A DNA stretch of 64,000 nt from Anaerolineales bacterium (GTDB lineage Bacteria; Chloroflexota; Anaerolineae; 4572-78; J111): contig JACKAU010000002.1 in the NCBI GenBank assembly GCA_020634855.1, positions 620,001 to 684,000 of the forward strand, read 5' to 3'. Shown here piece after piece: positions 8,147 through 16,832 of the stretch. Every line of letters starts with the position of its first letter. Position 1 is the first letter of the stretch. Both the position numbers and the translations under genes were made by a program. The notes beneath the pieces were generated by a model, which was not told the DNA's origin, ran no database searches, and saw only the letters and a program-made list of their open reading frames with translations.

Positions 8147-10360
8147 CTAACCTTTTGATTTTGATTGGACAAATTTTAGACCGCCGTTTTTCTGTTTTTG
8201 GACCTTTAAGGTTGTTCCAGGGGGTGGGTTTTCCTCTAAGAGAAAGTCGGCTAACGGTTCGCGCAGGTGTTTCTGAATAATCCGGCGCAGCGGTCGAGCG
8301 CCCCACTCCGGCCGATCATTCTGTTCAAGTAGCCACGTTTTAGCCGCTTCGGAAATTTCCAGGGCTAGGTCGCGCTCGGCTACCAGCCGCTTCTCTTTTT
8401 TCAGCAATAATTCCATAATATCGCGTAGGTTTTCGTCGGTGAGCAGGTGGAAGAAGATAATATCGTCGAGACGATTCAAAAATTCGGGCCGAAAATGGGT
8501 TTTGACCGCCTCTTCAGCGGCCTCGCGAGCGAAAGCTTCAGCCAGGGACGGATCAGCCAAAAAACGCCCGCCGATGTTGCTGGTCATCAGAATAACACAC
8601 TCGCTAAAACTGACGGTAGCGCCTTTGCCGTCGGTTAAACGGCCTTCATCCAAAACTTGCAGCAAAACATCAAAAACTTTGACATTGGCTTTTTCGATTT
8701 CATCAAACAGCACCACGCTGTACGGCCGCTCGCGAATGGCGTCGGTTAACTGTCCGCCGGCTTCGTAGCCGACATAACCCGGCGGCGAACCGATCAGCCG
8801 GTTGACGGACGAGGCTTCCATGTACTCACTCATATCCAGGGTAATCAACGCATTTTCCGTGCCAAACATAAATTCGGCCAAGGCTTTGGCCAATTCCGTT
8901 TTACCCACCCCGGTTGGGCCTAAAAACATAAATGAGCCAATCGGCCGTTTGGGGTCTTTCAGACCGACCCGGGCCATTTTTACCGCCCGGCTTAAGGCTT
9001 GCACCGCTTCATTTTGGCCGATGATACGCTTGTGGAGGTGATCGGCCATGTTCTTGTATCGTTCGCGCTCATCAGACTGCATGTTGGCGATAGGGATGCC
9101 GGTCAGCCGGCTGGCCGCATGCATCACATCATCCACATCGAGCCGGCCGTCTTGCGGGACCTGATCACCTGAATCCACTTCAACATCCACCTTTAACTGG
9201 GCGCAGGCGCGATGGAGGAGATGGACGGCGGCTCCGGGCAGCGGCTCGACCGTATAGTACCGACCGGCCAACCGGGCTGTTTCGGTTAAGCTTTCGGGGG
9301 TAATTTTGATTTTATAATCCGCTTCGAACGCCGGGCCTAAGGTCTTGAGAATTTCGGTGGATTCGTTCACCGTGGCCGGCGGGACTTTGAAAGAGTGGGT
9401 ACGATCAGTCACCAAGTTCAATTTCGATAATTTGGCGAACTGATCGTCGGTGGCGGTGCCGATGATGGCCAGATCATTGCCCAACAAGGCTTTTTGCAAC
9501 TCATTAAAAGCCAGTTGAGAGCCCCCATTGAAAAAGCGAATGATATCGGGCAGAAACAGAACGCCATCTTTAGCTGCGGCCAAACCGGCTTGCAGCACCG
9601 CAGAATCGTCATCGACCAACGCCTGCTCGTTGAGTTGAATGACGGATTTGATGCCGGTCGGTCCCTGATTTTGCGCCAGCAATTTAGCTAGTCCCAAAAC
9701 CAGCGAGCGCTTACCTACCCCGGTCGGGCCAAGTAAGATGAGGTGGCGGTTAACGGTCATCGATAGTAAATTGGTCAAATTAGCCAATAACTCTGGGCGC
9801 AGATAAATTGGACCTAAACTGCCGCCTTTGGCTTTGGCCACCAGATCGACAAAGTTGAGACCATCGACCACTACTGAAGGACTGGCCATTGTTTCGAGGA
9901 CAGCTTGGTAGGTAATACCCCGTTTTGTCAGCAGCCAGTGCGTCCCAACTTTGATTTTAGATAGGATGGCCAACGCGTGAGCCGTGTTGCACTGCTTTTT
10001 GCCCTGTGATTCGGCTAAGATTAAGCCTTCATCGATGACCGTTAAAATTTCATCGCTGAGGGGAATACGCTCGCCACGCTCGGTCACAAAGTCAAACCGT
10101 TCATCCCGAGCCTGCCGTTCACTCGCCGCTCGCTCAACATCATAGGTCAGATTATTCCAAGCAAACCCGCGCTCGCGGCTGAATGTTTGGAGGAGTTGGT
10201 AAGCCTCAGTGTGGGGCAACTCCAGAAAAGCCATGAGCAGCATTTCAGCCGTCATAACTTGTTTGCGCTTGGCCTTCATCAATGAGGTCGCTTTGTTGAG
10301 CGACAAGGCTAGCTGTGTAGAAGGAATTCGTTTCGCCAGGGTTCCACGTTTTTCGGTCAA
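8147..10360 (-). CDS. Clp/Hsp100-type AAA+ ATPase with degenerate first ATPase module
   Basis: This 737-residue protein has the ClpA/ClpC order: helical N-domain (about 12-160), D1 (about 185-395) and D2 (about 445-735). D2 is intact: Walker A GPTGVGKT 481-488, Walker B VVLFDEI 549-555, FRPEFLNR near 623-630, sensor-2 GARPLRR 687-693. D1 is not. Its Walker A ends GKR instead of GKT/S (211-218), the Walker B region reads VLFLPDI (267-273) without the catalytic Glu, and the usual LERRF segment is replaced by TDRTHSF. There is no middle coiled-coil domain, and the D2 loop that carries the ClpP-docking tripeptide is short. It therefore may be a ClpP-independent remodeller. The start is a TTG at 10360 with TGGAG upstream. 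Confidence 0.85.
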   Translation of the reverse strand: MTEKRGTLAKRIPSTQLALSLNKATSLMKAKRKQVMTAEMLLMAFLELPHTEAYQLLQTFSRERGFAWNNLTYDVERAASERQARDERFDFVTERGERIPLSDEILTVIDEGLILAESQGKKQCNTAHALAILSKIKVGTHWLLTKRGITYQAVLETMASPSVVVDGLNFVDLVAKAKGGSLGPIYLRPELLANLTNLLSMTVNRHLILLGPTGVGKRSLVLGLAKLLAQNQGPTGIKSVIQLNEQALVDDDSAVLQAGLAAAKDGVLFLPDIIRFFNGGSQLAFNELQKALLGNDLAIIGTATDDQFAKLSKLNLVTDRTHSFKVPPATVNESTEILKTLGPAFEADYKIKITPESLTETARLAGRYYTVEPLPGAAVHLLHRACAQLKVDVEVDSGDQVPQDGRLDVDDVMHAASRLTGIPIANMQSDERERYKNMADHLHKRIIGQNEAVQALSRAVKMARVGLKDPKRPIGSFMFLGPTGVGKTELAKALAEFMFGTENALITLDMSEYMEASSVNRLIGSPPGYVGYEAGGQLTDAIRERPYSVVLFDEIEKANVKVFDVLLQVLDEGRLTDGKGATVSFSECVILMTSNIGGRFLADPSLAEAFAREAAEEAVKTHFRPEFLNRLDDIIFFHLLTDENLRDIMELLLKKEKRLVAERDLALEISEAAKTWLLEQNDRPEWGARPLRRIIQKHLREPLADFLLEENPPPGTTLKVQKQKNGGLKFVQSKSKG

Positions 10361-10396
10361 AATTTTGCTCCAGCCGTAACAAGGTTCTTCAAAGAC

Positions 10397-10426
10397 ATTA
10401 TATCACACGGCGCAACAGGCACACAA
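10397..10426 (-). promoter_or_regulatory. Promoter of the Clp-like operon (extended -10)
   Basis: On the minus strand: TTGTGT (10426-10421), 18 nt spacer ending TGA, TATAAT (10402-10397). The TGn before the -10 box makes it an extended -10 promoter. The expected leader is about 30 nt. Confidence 0.5.
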
Positions 10427-10455
10427 CTGTTTTTATAAGCGCGAAAATTGATTAG

Positions 10456-10484
10456 TTGACCGATTCATTATTTACTGCTATAAT
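10456..10484 (+). promoter_or_regulatory. Strong sigma-70 promoter of aapJ
   Basis: TTGACC (10456-10461), 17 nt spacer, TATAAT (10479-10484). Start near 10491 leaves an untranslated leader of about 215 nt before aapJ. The leader has a purine-rich AAAGGAGGAG near 10600 with no start codon close behind it, and one TTTTCCACA nonamer at 10538-10546. I recognise no riboswitch in the leader. Confidence 0.7.
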
Positions 10485-10707
10485 CGGCCAAATTTGTTGC
10501 TAAGTCTTCAAACCTCAAGACCACGTTGTTAAACATATTTTCCACAAATCAATGTCGACTTCTTGTGACATGAACGGCCGCGATGCCAGCTCAATCTCAG
10601 AAAGGAGGAGACGTAATAACAAATCTCACCCAAGTTTTGTTTAATTTTCGATTGTAATTTTTCAGATTAAATCATTCAAATAATTAAAGAGGAGAAGCCA
10701 AATAAGC

Positions 10708-11928
10708 ATGAAGAAGAATGTATTAGTTTCAACCATCCTATTGTTAGGTTTAGGTCTTTTTCTGTCCGCTTGCGGCGGCAGCCCAGTTGTTGAAAAAGTC
10801 GTAACCGTTGAGGTAGAAAAAGTCGTAACCGTTGAGGTAGATAAAGAAGTGGAAGTAGCGGCTGAAGTGGAAGAACCCGCCGAAGGCGCCGCCACCGAAG
10901 AAGCGATGGCTGAAGAGCCTGCGGCCGAACAAACGACTGAAGAAACGGCGGCCCCGGCGGCTCAAGCGGGTGGAGACACGCTGGGCATTGTCAAGGACCG
11001 AGGTGTGCTGAACTGCGGCGGGAATGCGGCCGTGCCCGGGTTTGGTTATCTTGATCCTGATACCAATGAGTTTGCCGGATTTGATATTGATTTCTGCAAA
11101 GCTGTTGCCGCCGCCGTTCTGGGCGACTCTGAAGCTATCGACGTTCGAGCGCTGACCGGCACCGACCGCTTCCCGGTACTGCAAGCCGGTGAAGTTGACC
11201 TGTTGGCCCGCAATACCACCTGGACCATCAGCCGTGATACCTCACTGGGCTTCAACTTTGCCCCCGTTAACTTCTATGATGGGCAAGGGATGATGGTTCG
11301 TAAAGATTCCGGCATTGAAACGCTAGCCGATTTAGAAGGGGCCACCGTCTGCGTCCAACAGGGAACCACGACGGAAAGAAACTTGGCTGACGTAATGCGT
11401 GCGCTGGACGTCACCTATGAGCCGGTTGTTTTGGCCGACCAACCTGCCACCCTGGCCGCTTACGCCGAAGGTCGCTGCGATGGATTCACCACCGATAAAT
11501 CCGGTCTGGTCTCTTCCCAAACGCAATTACCCGACCCGGATGCTCATGTTATCTTAGAAGAAACCATGTCAAAAGAGCCGCTTGCTCCGGTCGTTCGACA
11601 CGGCGATGATCAATGGTTTGACATTGTCAAATGGGTCATGTTTGGCCTAATTGAAGGCGAAGAGTTGGGTATTACTTCAGCCAATGTTGAAGAAATGGCA
11701 GCCACCAGCGAAGATCCTGTTGTCCGCAACTTCCTGGGCGTTGAAGGCGATTTGGGTACAGGTTTAGGGCTTGACAATGACTTTATGGTCACGGTTATCG
11801 GCCAAGTTGGTAATTACGGCGAAATTTACGATCGCAATCTTGGGCCTGATACGGTCTTCAATCTAGAACGCGGGCAGAACGCCTTATGGACTGAAGGCGG
11901 CCTGATGTATTCAATGCCGTTCCGTTAA
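10708..11928 (+). CDS. aapJ: L-amino-acid ABC transporter substrate-binding lipoprotein (AapJ/BztA family)
   Basis: The 406-residue protein starts with a lipoprotein signal (lipobox LSAC, Cys22). A low-complexity linker follows with two exact EKVVTVEV units and an Ala/Glu-rich stretch to about residue 90. The type 3 solute-binding fold comes next: GVLNCGGNAAVPGF, FAGFDIDFC, TGTDRFPVLQ, and lobe-2 motifs GATVCVQQGTT (211-221) and EGRCDGFTTD. These phrases are characteristic of AapJ, which binds a wide range of polar amino acids outside the membrane. GAGGAG lies 11 nt before the ATG. A hairpin directly behind the gene separates it from the permease aapQ and probably keeps the binding protein in excess. 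Confidence 0.9.
   Translation: MKKNVLVSTILLLGLGLFLSACGGSPVVEKVVTVEVEKVVTVEVDKEVEVAAEVEEPAEGAATEEAMAEEPAAEQTTEETAAPAAQAGGDTLGIVKDRGVLNCGGNAAVPGFGYLDPDTNEFAGFDIDFCKAVAAAVLGDSEAIDVRALTGTDRFPVLQAGEVDLLARNTTWTISRDTSLGFNFAPVNFYDGQGMMVRKDSGIETLADLEGATVCVQQGTTTERNLADVMRALDVTYEPVVLADQPATLAAYAEGRCDGFTTDKSGLVSSQTQLPDPDAHVILEETMSKEPLAPVVRHGDDQWFDIVKWVMFGLIEGEELGITSANVEEMAATSEDPVVRNFLGVEGDLGTGLGLDNDFMVTVIGQVGNYGEIYDRNLGPDTVFNLERGQNALWTEGGLMYSMPFR
10792..10839 (+). repeat. Exact 24-nt tandem duplication inside aapJ
   Basis: The 24-nt unit at 10792-10815 is repeated exactly at 10816-10839 and encodes EKVVTVEV twice in the linker behind the lipobox. Such repeats can change copy number by slippage and so alter tether length. 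Confidence 0.9.
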
Positions 11929-11940
11929 AATTTATGGGGT

Positions 11941-11978
11941 AAATACAGCCCGGCCGATAGATGGCCGGGCTGTATTTT
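11941..11978 (+). terminator. Intra-operon terminator or attenuator between aapJ and aapQ
   Basis: AAATACAGCCCGGCC pairs perfectly with GGCCGGGCTGTATTT around a 7-nt loop; a short T run closes it. The next gene starts 27 nt later with GAGGAG, so this most likely acts as partial terminator and as a 3' stabiliser of aapJ mRNA. Confidence 0.8.
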
Positions 11979-12004
11979 AGGTAATATACAGGATGAGGAG
12001 ATAG

Positions 12005-13687
12005 ATGGCATCAACTTCCCCAAACATAAAGCAAGAAGCATCGATTCCTTTTTGGCGAGATGTTCGCGTTTTAGGCGTCATCGGACAAATTGTTGTCACG
12101 ATGCTGGTGATTGTTTTCTTCGCCTGGCTAATCGGCAACTTCGTTGACAATGCCGAAAATCAAGGCTTACAGGTAGGCTTTGATTTCCTCAATAGCACCG
12201 CCTCTTTTGATATTGCTGAAGGTATTGCATACGAAGCCACCGATACATTTGGTCGAGCGCTGTGGGTGGGTGTGGTCAACACCATTCGGGTTTCCCTAAT
12301 TGGCATTGTACTTACAACGTTTTTGGGTATTGTGGTCGGTATTGCCCGGCTGTCGAATAACTGGTTGATCAGCCGCATCGCTACGGTTTATATTGAAATT
12401 GTGCGGAACATTCCCCTTTTGGTTATACTTTTTTTCATCTATTTCGCCGTGATTCTAAAATTGCCGGGGGTTCGAGACAGCGTTCAGTTTCTCGGCTTGC
12501 CCGTCTATCTTAATAACCGAGGTATCGCCATACCCGGTATAACGCCCACCACCGGTTTCCCTATTTGGTTGGCTTTTATTATTTTGGGCGTCATTTTGGC
12601 CATGGTGCTGTGGACGATTCAGAGCCGTCAGGAAGAACAAACCGGCGAGCCACGAAACAAGTTCGGGACCGCTGTTTTCGCATTTCTGGTCGTTATGTTT
12701 ATTGGCTGGCTGGTTACCACGGCATTTGTGAGTGATCAGGCGATTATGGTCAATGCTTCCAGCGGTATTGAGAGCTTTGATGATTTTGAGGATGTTTATC
12801 TAGCCAGCCTGGATACCAATGCACTTAGAGAGTCAGGACTTAGCGCCGCTACGGTGAATAGCCTGAACTCCACCGCCAGTGTCGCTGCGTATCAAAAGGA
12901 ATTAACGACTCTATTGGATTCAGGCACGCTAACCCCTGCCGAGGTTGAAATCGTCGAGACCCGACTGGATATCCTTAGCGATGGGGCGGTTACGCTATGT
13001 GCGGTAGAGGGTAGCGCTGCCGAAATAAATGCGGCCAGCCAGCTTCGACGGCGTAATATCCCGGTCGATATTAAGGGTTCCGATACCATGAGACAGGCCG
13101 GCAGCGACTATGCGGCCGGTGATTGTGATGTTTTGGCCGGTACCCAAGCCGAACTGGCCTCAGAACGAGCCATTCTAGAAACCCCTGACACCCATGAACT
13201 TCAAAAGGTGTCTGTTCCGCCGTTAGTTATGAACACCCCGGCCCCGGCCGGATTTAATATTCAGGGCGGAGTCAAATTATCCCCGGAATTCGCGGCGCTG
13301 TTGATTGGACTGGTCCTCTATACGGGTTCATACGCGGCCGAAATTGTGAGAGCCGGTATTCTGGCTGTTTCCAAAGGCCAAACCGAAGCCGCCCGGGCGT
13401 TAGGACTTAATGACGTCCAGCGATTACGCCTGATTGTTTTACCCCAGGCCATGCGGGTTATTATTCCCCCCATGACCAGCCAGTATCTAAACTTAACCAA
13501 GAACTCCAGTTTAGCTGTGGCTATTGGCTATCCTGATTTGGTCAGTGTCGGCAACACGGTGCTCAACCAATCCGGTTATGCGGTTCAGGTCATTATCATT
13601 TTCATGATCGCATATTTGACGATTAGTCTGTCAATATCAACCTTCTTGAACTGGTATAACAAAAAGGTGGCTCTGGTCGAGCGTTAA
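12005..13687 (+). CDS. aapQ: L-amino-acid ABC transporter permease AapQ with inserted binding-protein-like domain
   Basis: This 560-residue permease is well above the roughly 400 residues usual for AapQ. It has TM segments at about 23-45, 87-115, 136-152, 186-204 and 222-242, then a hydrophilic insertion (about 248-408), then the conserved permease core with the EAA loop (EAARALGLN, 461-469). Residues 327-395 of the insertion resemble lobe 2 of the neighbouring AapJ: a VTLC strand, GSAAEINAA, YAAGDCDVLAGT and ASERAIL align with TVCVQQGTTTERNLA, YAEGRCDGFTTD and VSSQTQL. The insertion would face outside. It pairs with AapM/AapP, encoded 15 kb away. A perfect 44-nt palindrome terminates it. Confidence 0.87.
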   Translation: MASTSPNIKQEASIPFWRDVRVLGVIGQIVVTMLVIVFFAWLIGNFVDNAENQGLQVGFDFLNSTASFDIAEGIAYEATDTFGRALWVGVVNTIRVSLIGIVLTTFLGIVVGIARLSNNWLISRIATVYIEIVRNIPLLVILFFIYFAVILKLPGVRDSVQFLGLPVYLNNRGIAIPGITPTTGFPIWLAFIILGVILAMVLWTIQSRQEEQTGEPRNKFGTAVFAFLVVMFIGWLVTTAFVSDQAIMVNASSGIESFDDFEDVYLASLDTNALRESGLSAATVNSLNSTASVAAYQKELTTLLDSGTLTPAEVEIVETRLDILSDGAVTLCAVEGSAAEINAASQLRRRNIPVDIKGSDTMRQAGSDYAAGDCDVLAGTQAELASERAILETPDTHELQKVSVPPLVMNTPAPAGFNIQGGVKLSPEFAALLIGLVLYTGSYAAEIVRAGILAVSKGQTEAARALGLNDVQRLRLIVLPQAMRVIIPPMTSQYLNLTKNSSLAVAIGYPDLVSVGNTVLNQSGYAVQVIIIFMIAYLTISLSISTFLNWYNKKVALVER

Positions 13688-13704
13688 TATTTAAGATGCA
13701 AAAT

Positions 13705-13748
13705 GAATCCAAAAAGCCGGCTCGATATCGAGCCGGCTTTTTGGATTC
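13705..13748. terminator. Bidirectional terminator, perfect 44-nt palindrome
   Basis: Two 22-nt arms without loop mismatch (GAATCCAAAAAGCCGGCTCG and its complement) give an A/T-flanked GC stem that works in both directions. It separates the convergent aapQ and the calcium-binding-repeat gene. Confidence 0.9.
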
Positions 13749-13777
13749 AACTAATCTTTCTCAATCGATGCTTTTAG

Positions 13778-15919
13778 TTACTTACTTATGAGTGGCAAAT
13801 AGTATTTATGTAACGCATCTAGGTAATTGGGAATGCCATCACCATCATCATCATCATCGGAGGGATCGCCGTTACCGTTGGTATCCTCATCGACTGTGGG
13901 GATACCGTCGCCATCATCATCATCATCCATATAATTTGGAATGCCGTCGCCGTCAGTATCATCGTTGCGCGGATTGCCGTCGCCATCGGGGTCTTCATCC
14001 TCATCAGGCATCATATCGTTGTCGCTATCACCGCTCTCGGGGCCGTCATCGTCGGGATCTAGATAGTCGGGAATATTGTCGCCATCTGTATCACCTGAGC
14101 CTTCATCGATCGTGTCTATAAGGTCACCGTCATCGTCGGGGTCTAGATAGTTGGGAATGCCGTCGTCGTCAATATCATCATCGTTCATATCAGCATCGTC
14201 GTTAAAATCTTCATCAGCCGTAGGGGTGCCGTCGCCGTCGTCATCATCGTCCATATAGTTGGGAATGCCGTCATTGTCGGTGTCATCATTTAAGGGATTG
14301 CCGTCGCCGTCGGGGTCTTCTTCATCGTCATTCAACCCGTCGTTGTCGCTGTCGCCGGGGCCGGGGCCGCCGTCGTCACGATCGAGATAATTGGGAATGC
14401 TGTCGCCATCTGTGTCATCAGGATTGGTGGCGGGGTTGCCGTCGCCGTCGCTGTTGCTGTCTTCGTTGGCGGTGCTGGTACCGTCGCCGTCGTCATCGGT
14501 ATCGAGGTAGTTGGGCGTGCCGTCATTGTCAATATCGTCATTGGTCGGATCGCCGTCGCCGTTGATATCTTCATCGATGGTGGGGATGCCGTCGCCGTCA
14601 TCATCGGCATCCATGTAGTTGGGAATGCCGTCGTTGTCGGTGTCTTCCTTAAGCGGGTCAGTGTTGGGACTAACCACTTCTTGGTCGTCGTCAACGCCGT
14701 CGCCATCGCTGTCACCGGCGCCGGGACCGTCATCATCAGCATCGAGATAATCGGGAATACCGTCGCCATCGCTGTCGCCCGTACCTTCGGTGATGGTATC
14801 AATGCCATCGCCATCATCATCGTCATCGAGATAGTTGGGTGTACCGTCGCCGTCGGTATCGTCATTGAGGGGGTTGCCGTCGCCGTCAGGGTCTTCAGCG
14901 CTGTCGGCAAGACCGTCGCCATCACTATCGCCGCCGGAATTGGGATCAAGGTAGTTGGGAATACCGTCGCCATCCGAGTCGCCCGTACCTTCAGTGATGG
15001 TATCGGTACCGTCGCCGTCATCATCAGCATCGAGGTAATTAGGGATGCCATCCCCATCCAGGTCGTCATCGGTGGGGTCGCCATTGCCGTTGATATCCTC
15101 ATTGGCGGTTAGAATGGAGTCGCCATCGTCGTCGTTGTCGGCGTGGTTCTTGGCGTTGTCGGTGTCGGTGTCAATATTGTTGGGTTCCAGGTAATCCGGG
15201 ACCATGTCGCCGTCGCTATCGGTGCAGGGAGCGCTGGGACATTCGGCTGCGGTGTCGATACCGTCGCCGTCATCGTCAGGATCCTGATAATTGGGGATGG
15301 TGTCACCGTCGGAGTCGTCGTTGTCCAGATTGCCATCGTGGTTGCGATCTTCATCGCTGTTGAGAATGCCGTCGCCGTCGTCGTCGGGGTTGTAGGTGGT
15401 CGCTTCGATGGCGTCTAAACTGAAGAGGGCTAAACTGTCCGACCAAAATTGCACGTAACGATATCGCTCCGGATAGCCGGTATAGACTACAGTTGCCGTT
15501 ACTATGCCAGACAGGCCGACCTGAAAGGGGCCATTGTCAACCGTGGCAATGACTTGCTTGTTTTCGTCGAGGAAAGAAATCTCCGGGGCTGCCCCCCCCG
15601 CTCCAAGGGTATAATGAACGATCAAATCACCGGTGCCTTCTTCCCCGTCTCCCATATCTAACCTCAAACCGCTTGTGAAGAATAAGGTGGCCGCAATTAC
15701 CGCCGGGGTATTGTCCGGCGCTCCGAGAGCATCGGTATCATTGGCAACAAGGCTGCTCGAATCTACGGCGTCAGCGTAGGGATCAATCGGCGGGTCGGCC
15801 AAAACGCCATCGGCCAGACAAAAGAGCGTGACCAGAGCAGCCGCTAAGATCAGCGCGACTTTGGCCAACCTGAGTTTATGTTTAAAAACTAAAATTCTAT
15901 CATAATTTTTGCGATACAT
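13778..15919 (-). CDS. Secreted Asp-rich calcium-binding repeat protein (thrombospondin type 3-like)
   Basis: The 713-residue protein has a signal peptide (about 1-41) and a globular N-terminal part to about 175. About 500 residues of Asp/Gly-rich repeats follow, built on DxDGDGIPNYLD, DDDGDG and DEDxNGDGDP phrases in units of about 37 residues. Such repeats bind calcium and form rigid rods on cell surfaces. The protein ends in LHKYYLPLISK, a short hydrophobic tail unlike the repeats. AAGGAG lies 11 nt before the ATG at 15919. It is transcribed towards aapQ and stops against the 13705-13748 terminator. The function is probably adhesive or structural; the ligand is unknown. Confidence 0.85.
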   Translation of the reverse strand: MYRKNYDRILVFKHKLRLAKVALILAAALVTLFCLADGVLADPPIDPYADAVDSSSLVANDTDALGAPDNTPAVIAATLFFTSGLRLDMGDGEEGTGDLIVHYTLGAGGAAPEISFLDENKQVIATVDNGPFQVGLSGIVTATVVYTGYPERYRYVQFWSDSLALFSLDAIEATTYNPDDDGDGILNSDEDRNHDGNLDNDDSDGDTIPNYQDPDDDGDGIDTAAECPSAPCTDSDGDMVPDYLEPNNIDTDTDNAKNHADNDDDGDSILTANEDINGNGDPTDDDLDGDGIPNYLDADDDGDGTDTITEGTGDSDGDGIPNYLDPNSGGDSDGDGLADSAEDPDGDGNPLNDDTDGDGTPNYLDDDDDGDGIDTITEGTGDSDGDGIPDYLDADDDGPGAGDSDGDGVDDDQEVVSPNTDPLKEDTDNDGIPNYMDADDDGDGIPTIDEDINGDGDPTNDDIDNDGTPNYLDTDDDGDGTSTANEDSNSDGDGNPATNPDDTDGDSIPNYLDRDDGGPGPGDSDNDGLNDDEEDPDGDGNPLNDDTDNDGIPNYMDDDDDGDGTPTADEDFNDDADMNDDDIDDDGIPNYLDPDDDGDLIDTIDEGSGDTDGDNIPDYLDPDDDGPESGDSDNDMMPDEDEDPDGDGNPRNDDTDGDGIPNYMDDDDDGDGIPTVDEDTNGNGDPSDDDDDGDGIPNYLDALHKYYLPLISK

Positions 15920-16060
15920 TCTTAAGAAACTCCTTAGATAAATAAACCATAAATTAACTATCCAGAACTATTTTCTTAATTAATACTGCGTTATGGCGCT
16001 ATCATAACAAAGTACGGCACTTAAATCTGTAAAATTATTGAGCAACTTGTATATAGTTTG

Positions 16061-16087
16061 TGTGGAAAATGTGGAAAGTGTGGAAAA
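16061..16087 (+). repeat. Three tandem 9-bp iterons resembling DnaA boxes
   Basis: TGTGGAAAA (16061), TGTGGAAAG (16070) and TGTGGAAAA (16079) follow each other with an exact 9-nt period. The complement TTTTCCACA is one base from the DnaA consensus TTATCCACA. A further perfect copy occurs at 27654-27662, again just downstream of a winged-helix regulator gene, and one on the other strand at 10538-10546. Confidence 0.75.
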
Positions 16088-16105
16088 TGCGGGGGAACGA
16101 TATTG

Positions 16106-16828
16106 TCAGTTTCCCGGCAGAACCAGCCGATAGCCCTGCCCGCGAACATTGAGAATGCAGTCGCCCATTTTTCGGCGTAGGGAGTGAATCATAGAACGGA
16201 CAGCTACCTCCGTGGTTAAACCAGGCTCGGCCCTGTTTTGAGTGAGACCGATGAGATCCCGAGACGACAGCACGTCATTGGGGTTACGGGCAAATGTTTC
16301 CAGCAGCGCAAATTCCCTAATGGATAATTTAATTTCGTCGCCGTTGAGAAAAACCTGGAAGCGTCCGGGGTTGATTCGCAGCGCCCCGATAGCAATAATC
16401 TTATCTTCGCCGGCAGATAGGTCGCTGGACCGCATCGCGGGTTGGAGATATGTGGCGCGCCGCAGCTTCCCGGCAACCACAGCCAATAGATCGATGGTGC
16501 TAGTTGGCTTAGTCAGATAGTCGTCAACCCCCAAGGATTTGCCGTAGCGAACATCGCTGTCCATTTTCCGAGCCGTGAGAAAAATAAAGGGAATAGCCGC
16601 CCACAGCCGGTTTTCACGCACGCGCTCAAGCAGTTGATACCCATTCATATTGGGCATACCGATATCCGACAGGATGAGATCGACCGGTTGTTTTCTTAAC
16701 AGCGCCAAAGCTTCCAGGCCATTGTTGGCGATCAGAACGTGATAGTCAGCCAATTCCAGGGTCATGCCAATATTTTTCAGGAATTCCGGTTCATCATCAA
16801 CGACCAAGATAGAATTTATGACTCTCAT
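16106..16828 (-). CDS. OmpR/PhoB-type response regulator
   Basis: This 240-residue protein joins an intact receiver (acidic pair DDE 11-13, phospho-acceptor D55 in LSDIGMP, Lys in YLTKP) to a C-terminal winged-helix DNA-binding domain (about 145-238; ELSIREFALLE-like recognition region reads IKLSIREFALLE). It follows the receiver-first kinase gene at 16833 with a 4-nt gap, so they are one transcript and probably partners. It is the most likely DNA output of this part of the signalling island. Targets are unknown. Confidence 0.9.
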   Translation of the reverse strand: MRVINSILVVDDEPEFLKNIGMTLELADYHVLIANNGLEALALLRKQPVDLILSDIGMPNMNGYQLLERVRENRLWAAIPFIFLTARKMDSDVRYGKSLGVDDYLTKPTSTIDLLAVVAGKLRRATYLQPAMRSSDLSAGEDKIIAIGALRINPGRFQVFLNGDEIKLSIREFALLETFARNPNDVLSSRDLIGLTQNRAEPGLTTEVAVRSMIHSLRRKMGDCILNVRGQGYRLVLPGN

Positions 16829-16832
16829 AAGC

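Noticed and set aside
13792..15418. Long open frames antisense to and overlapping the calcium-repeat gene
   Set aside because: They are low-complexity translations (His-rich, Ile/Val-rich or Thr/Met-rich) of the GAC/GAT-rich repeat in other frames, with no ribosome site or family resemblance.
13778..15919. CRISPR array suggested by the regular repeats
   Set aside because: Repeats are coding, imperfect, of unit length about 111 nt and without unique spacers.
16061..16087. Origin of replication
   Set aside because: Three DnaA-like nonamers without dnaA/dnaN, an AT-rich unwinding element or further boxes are not enough.
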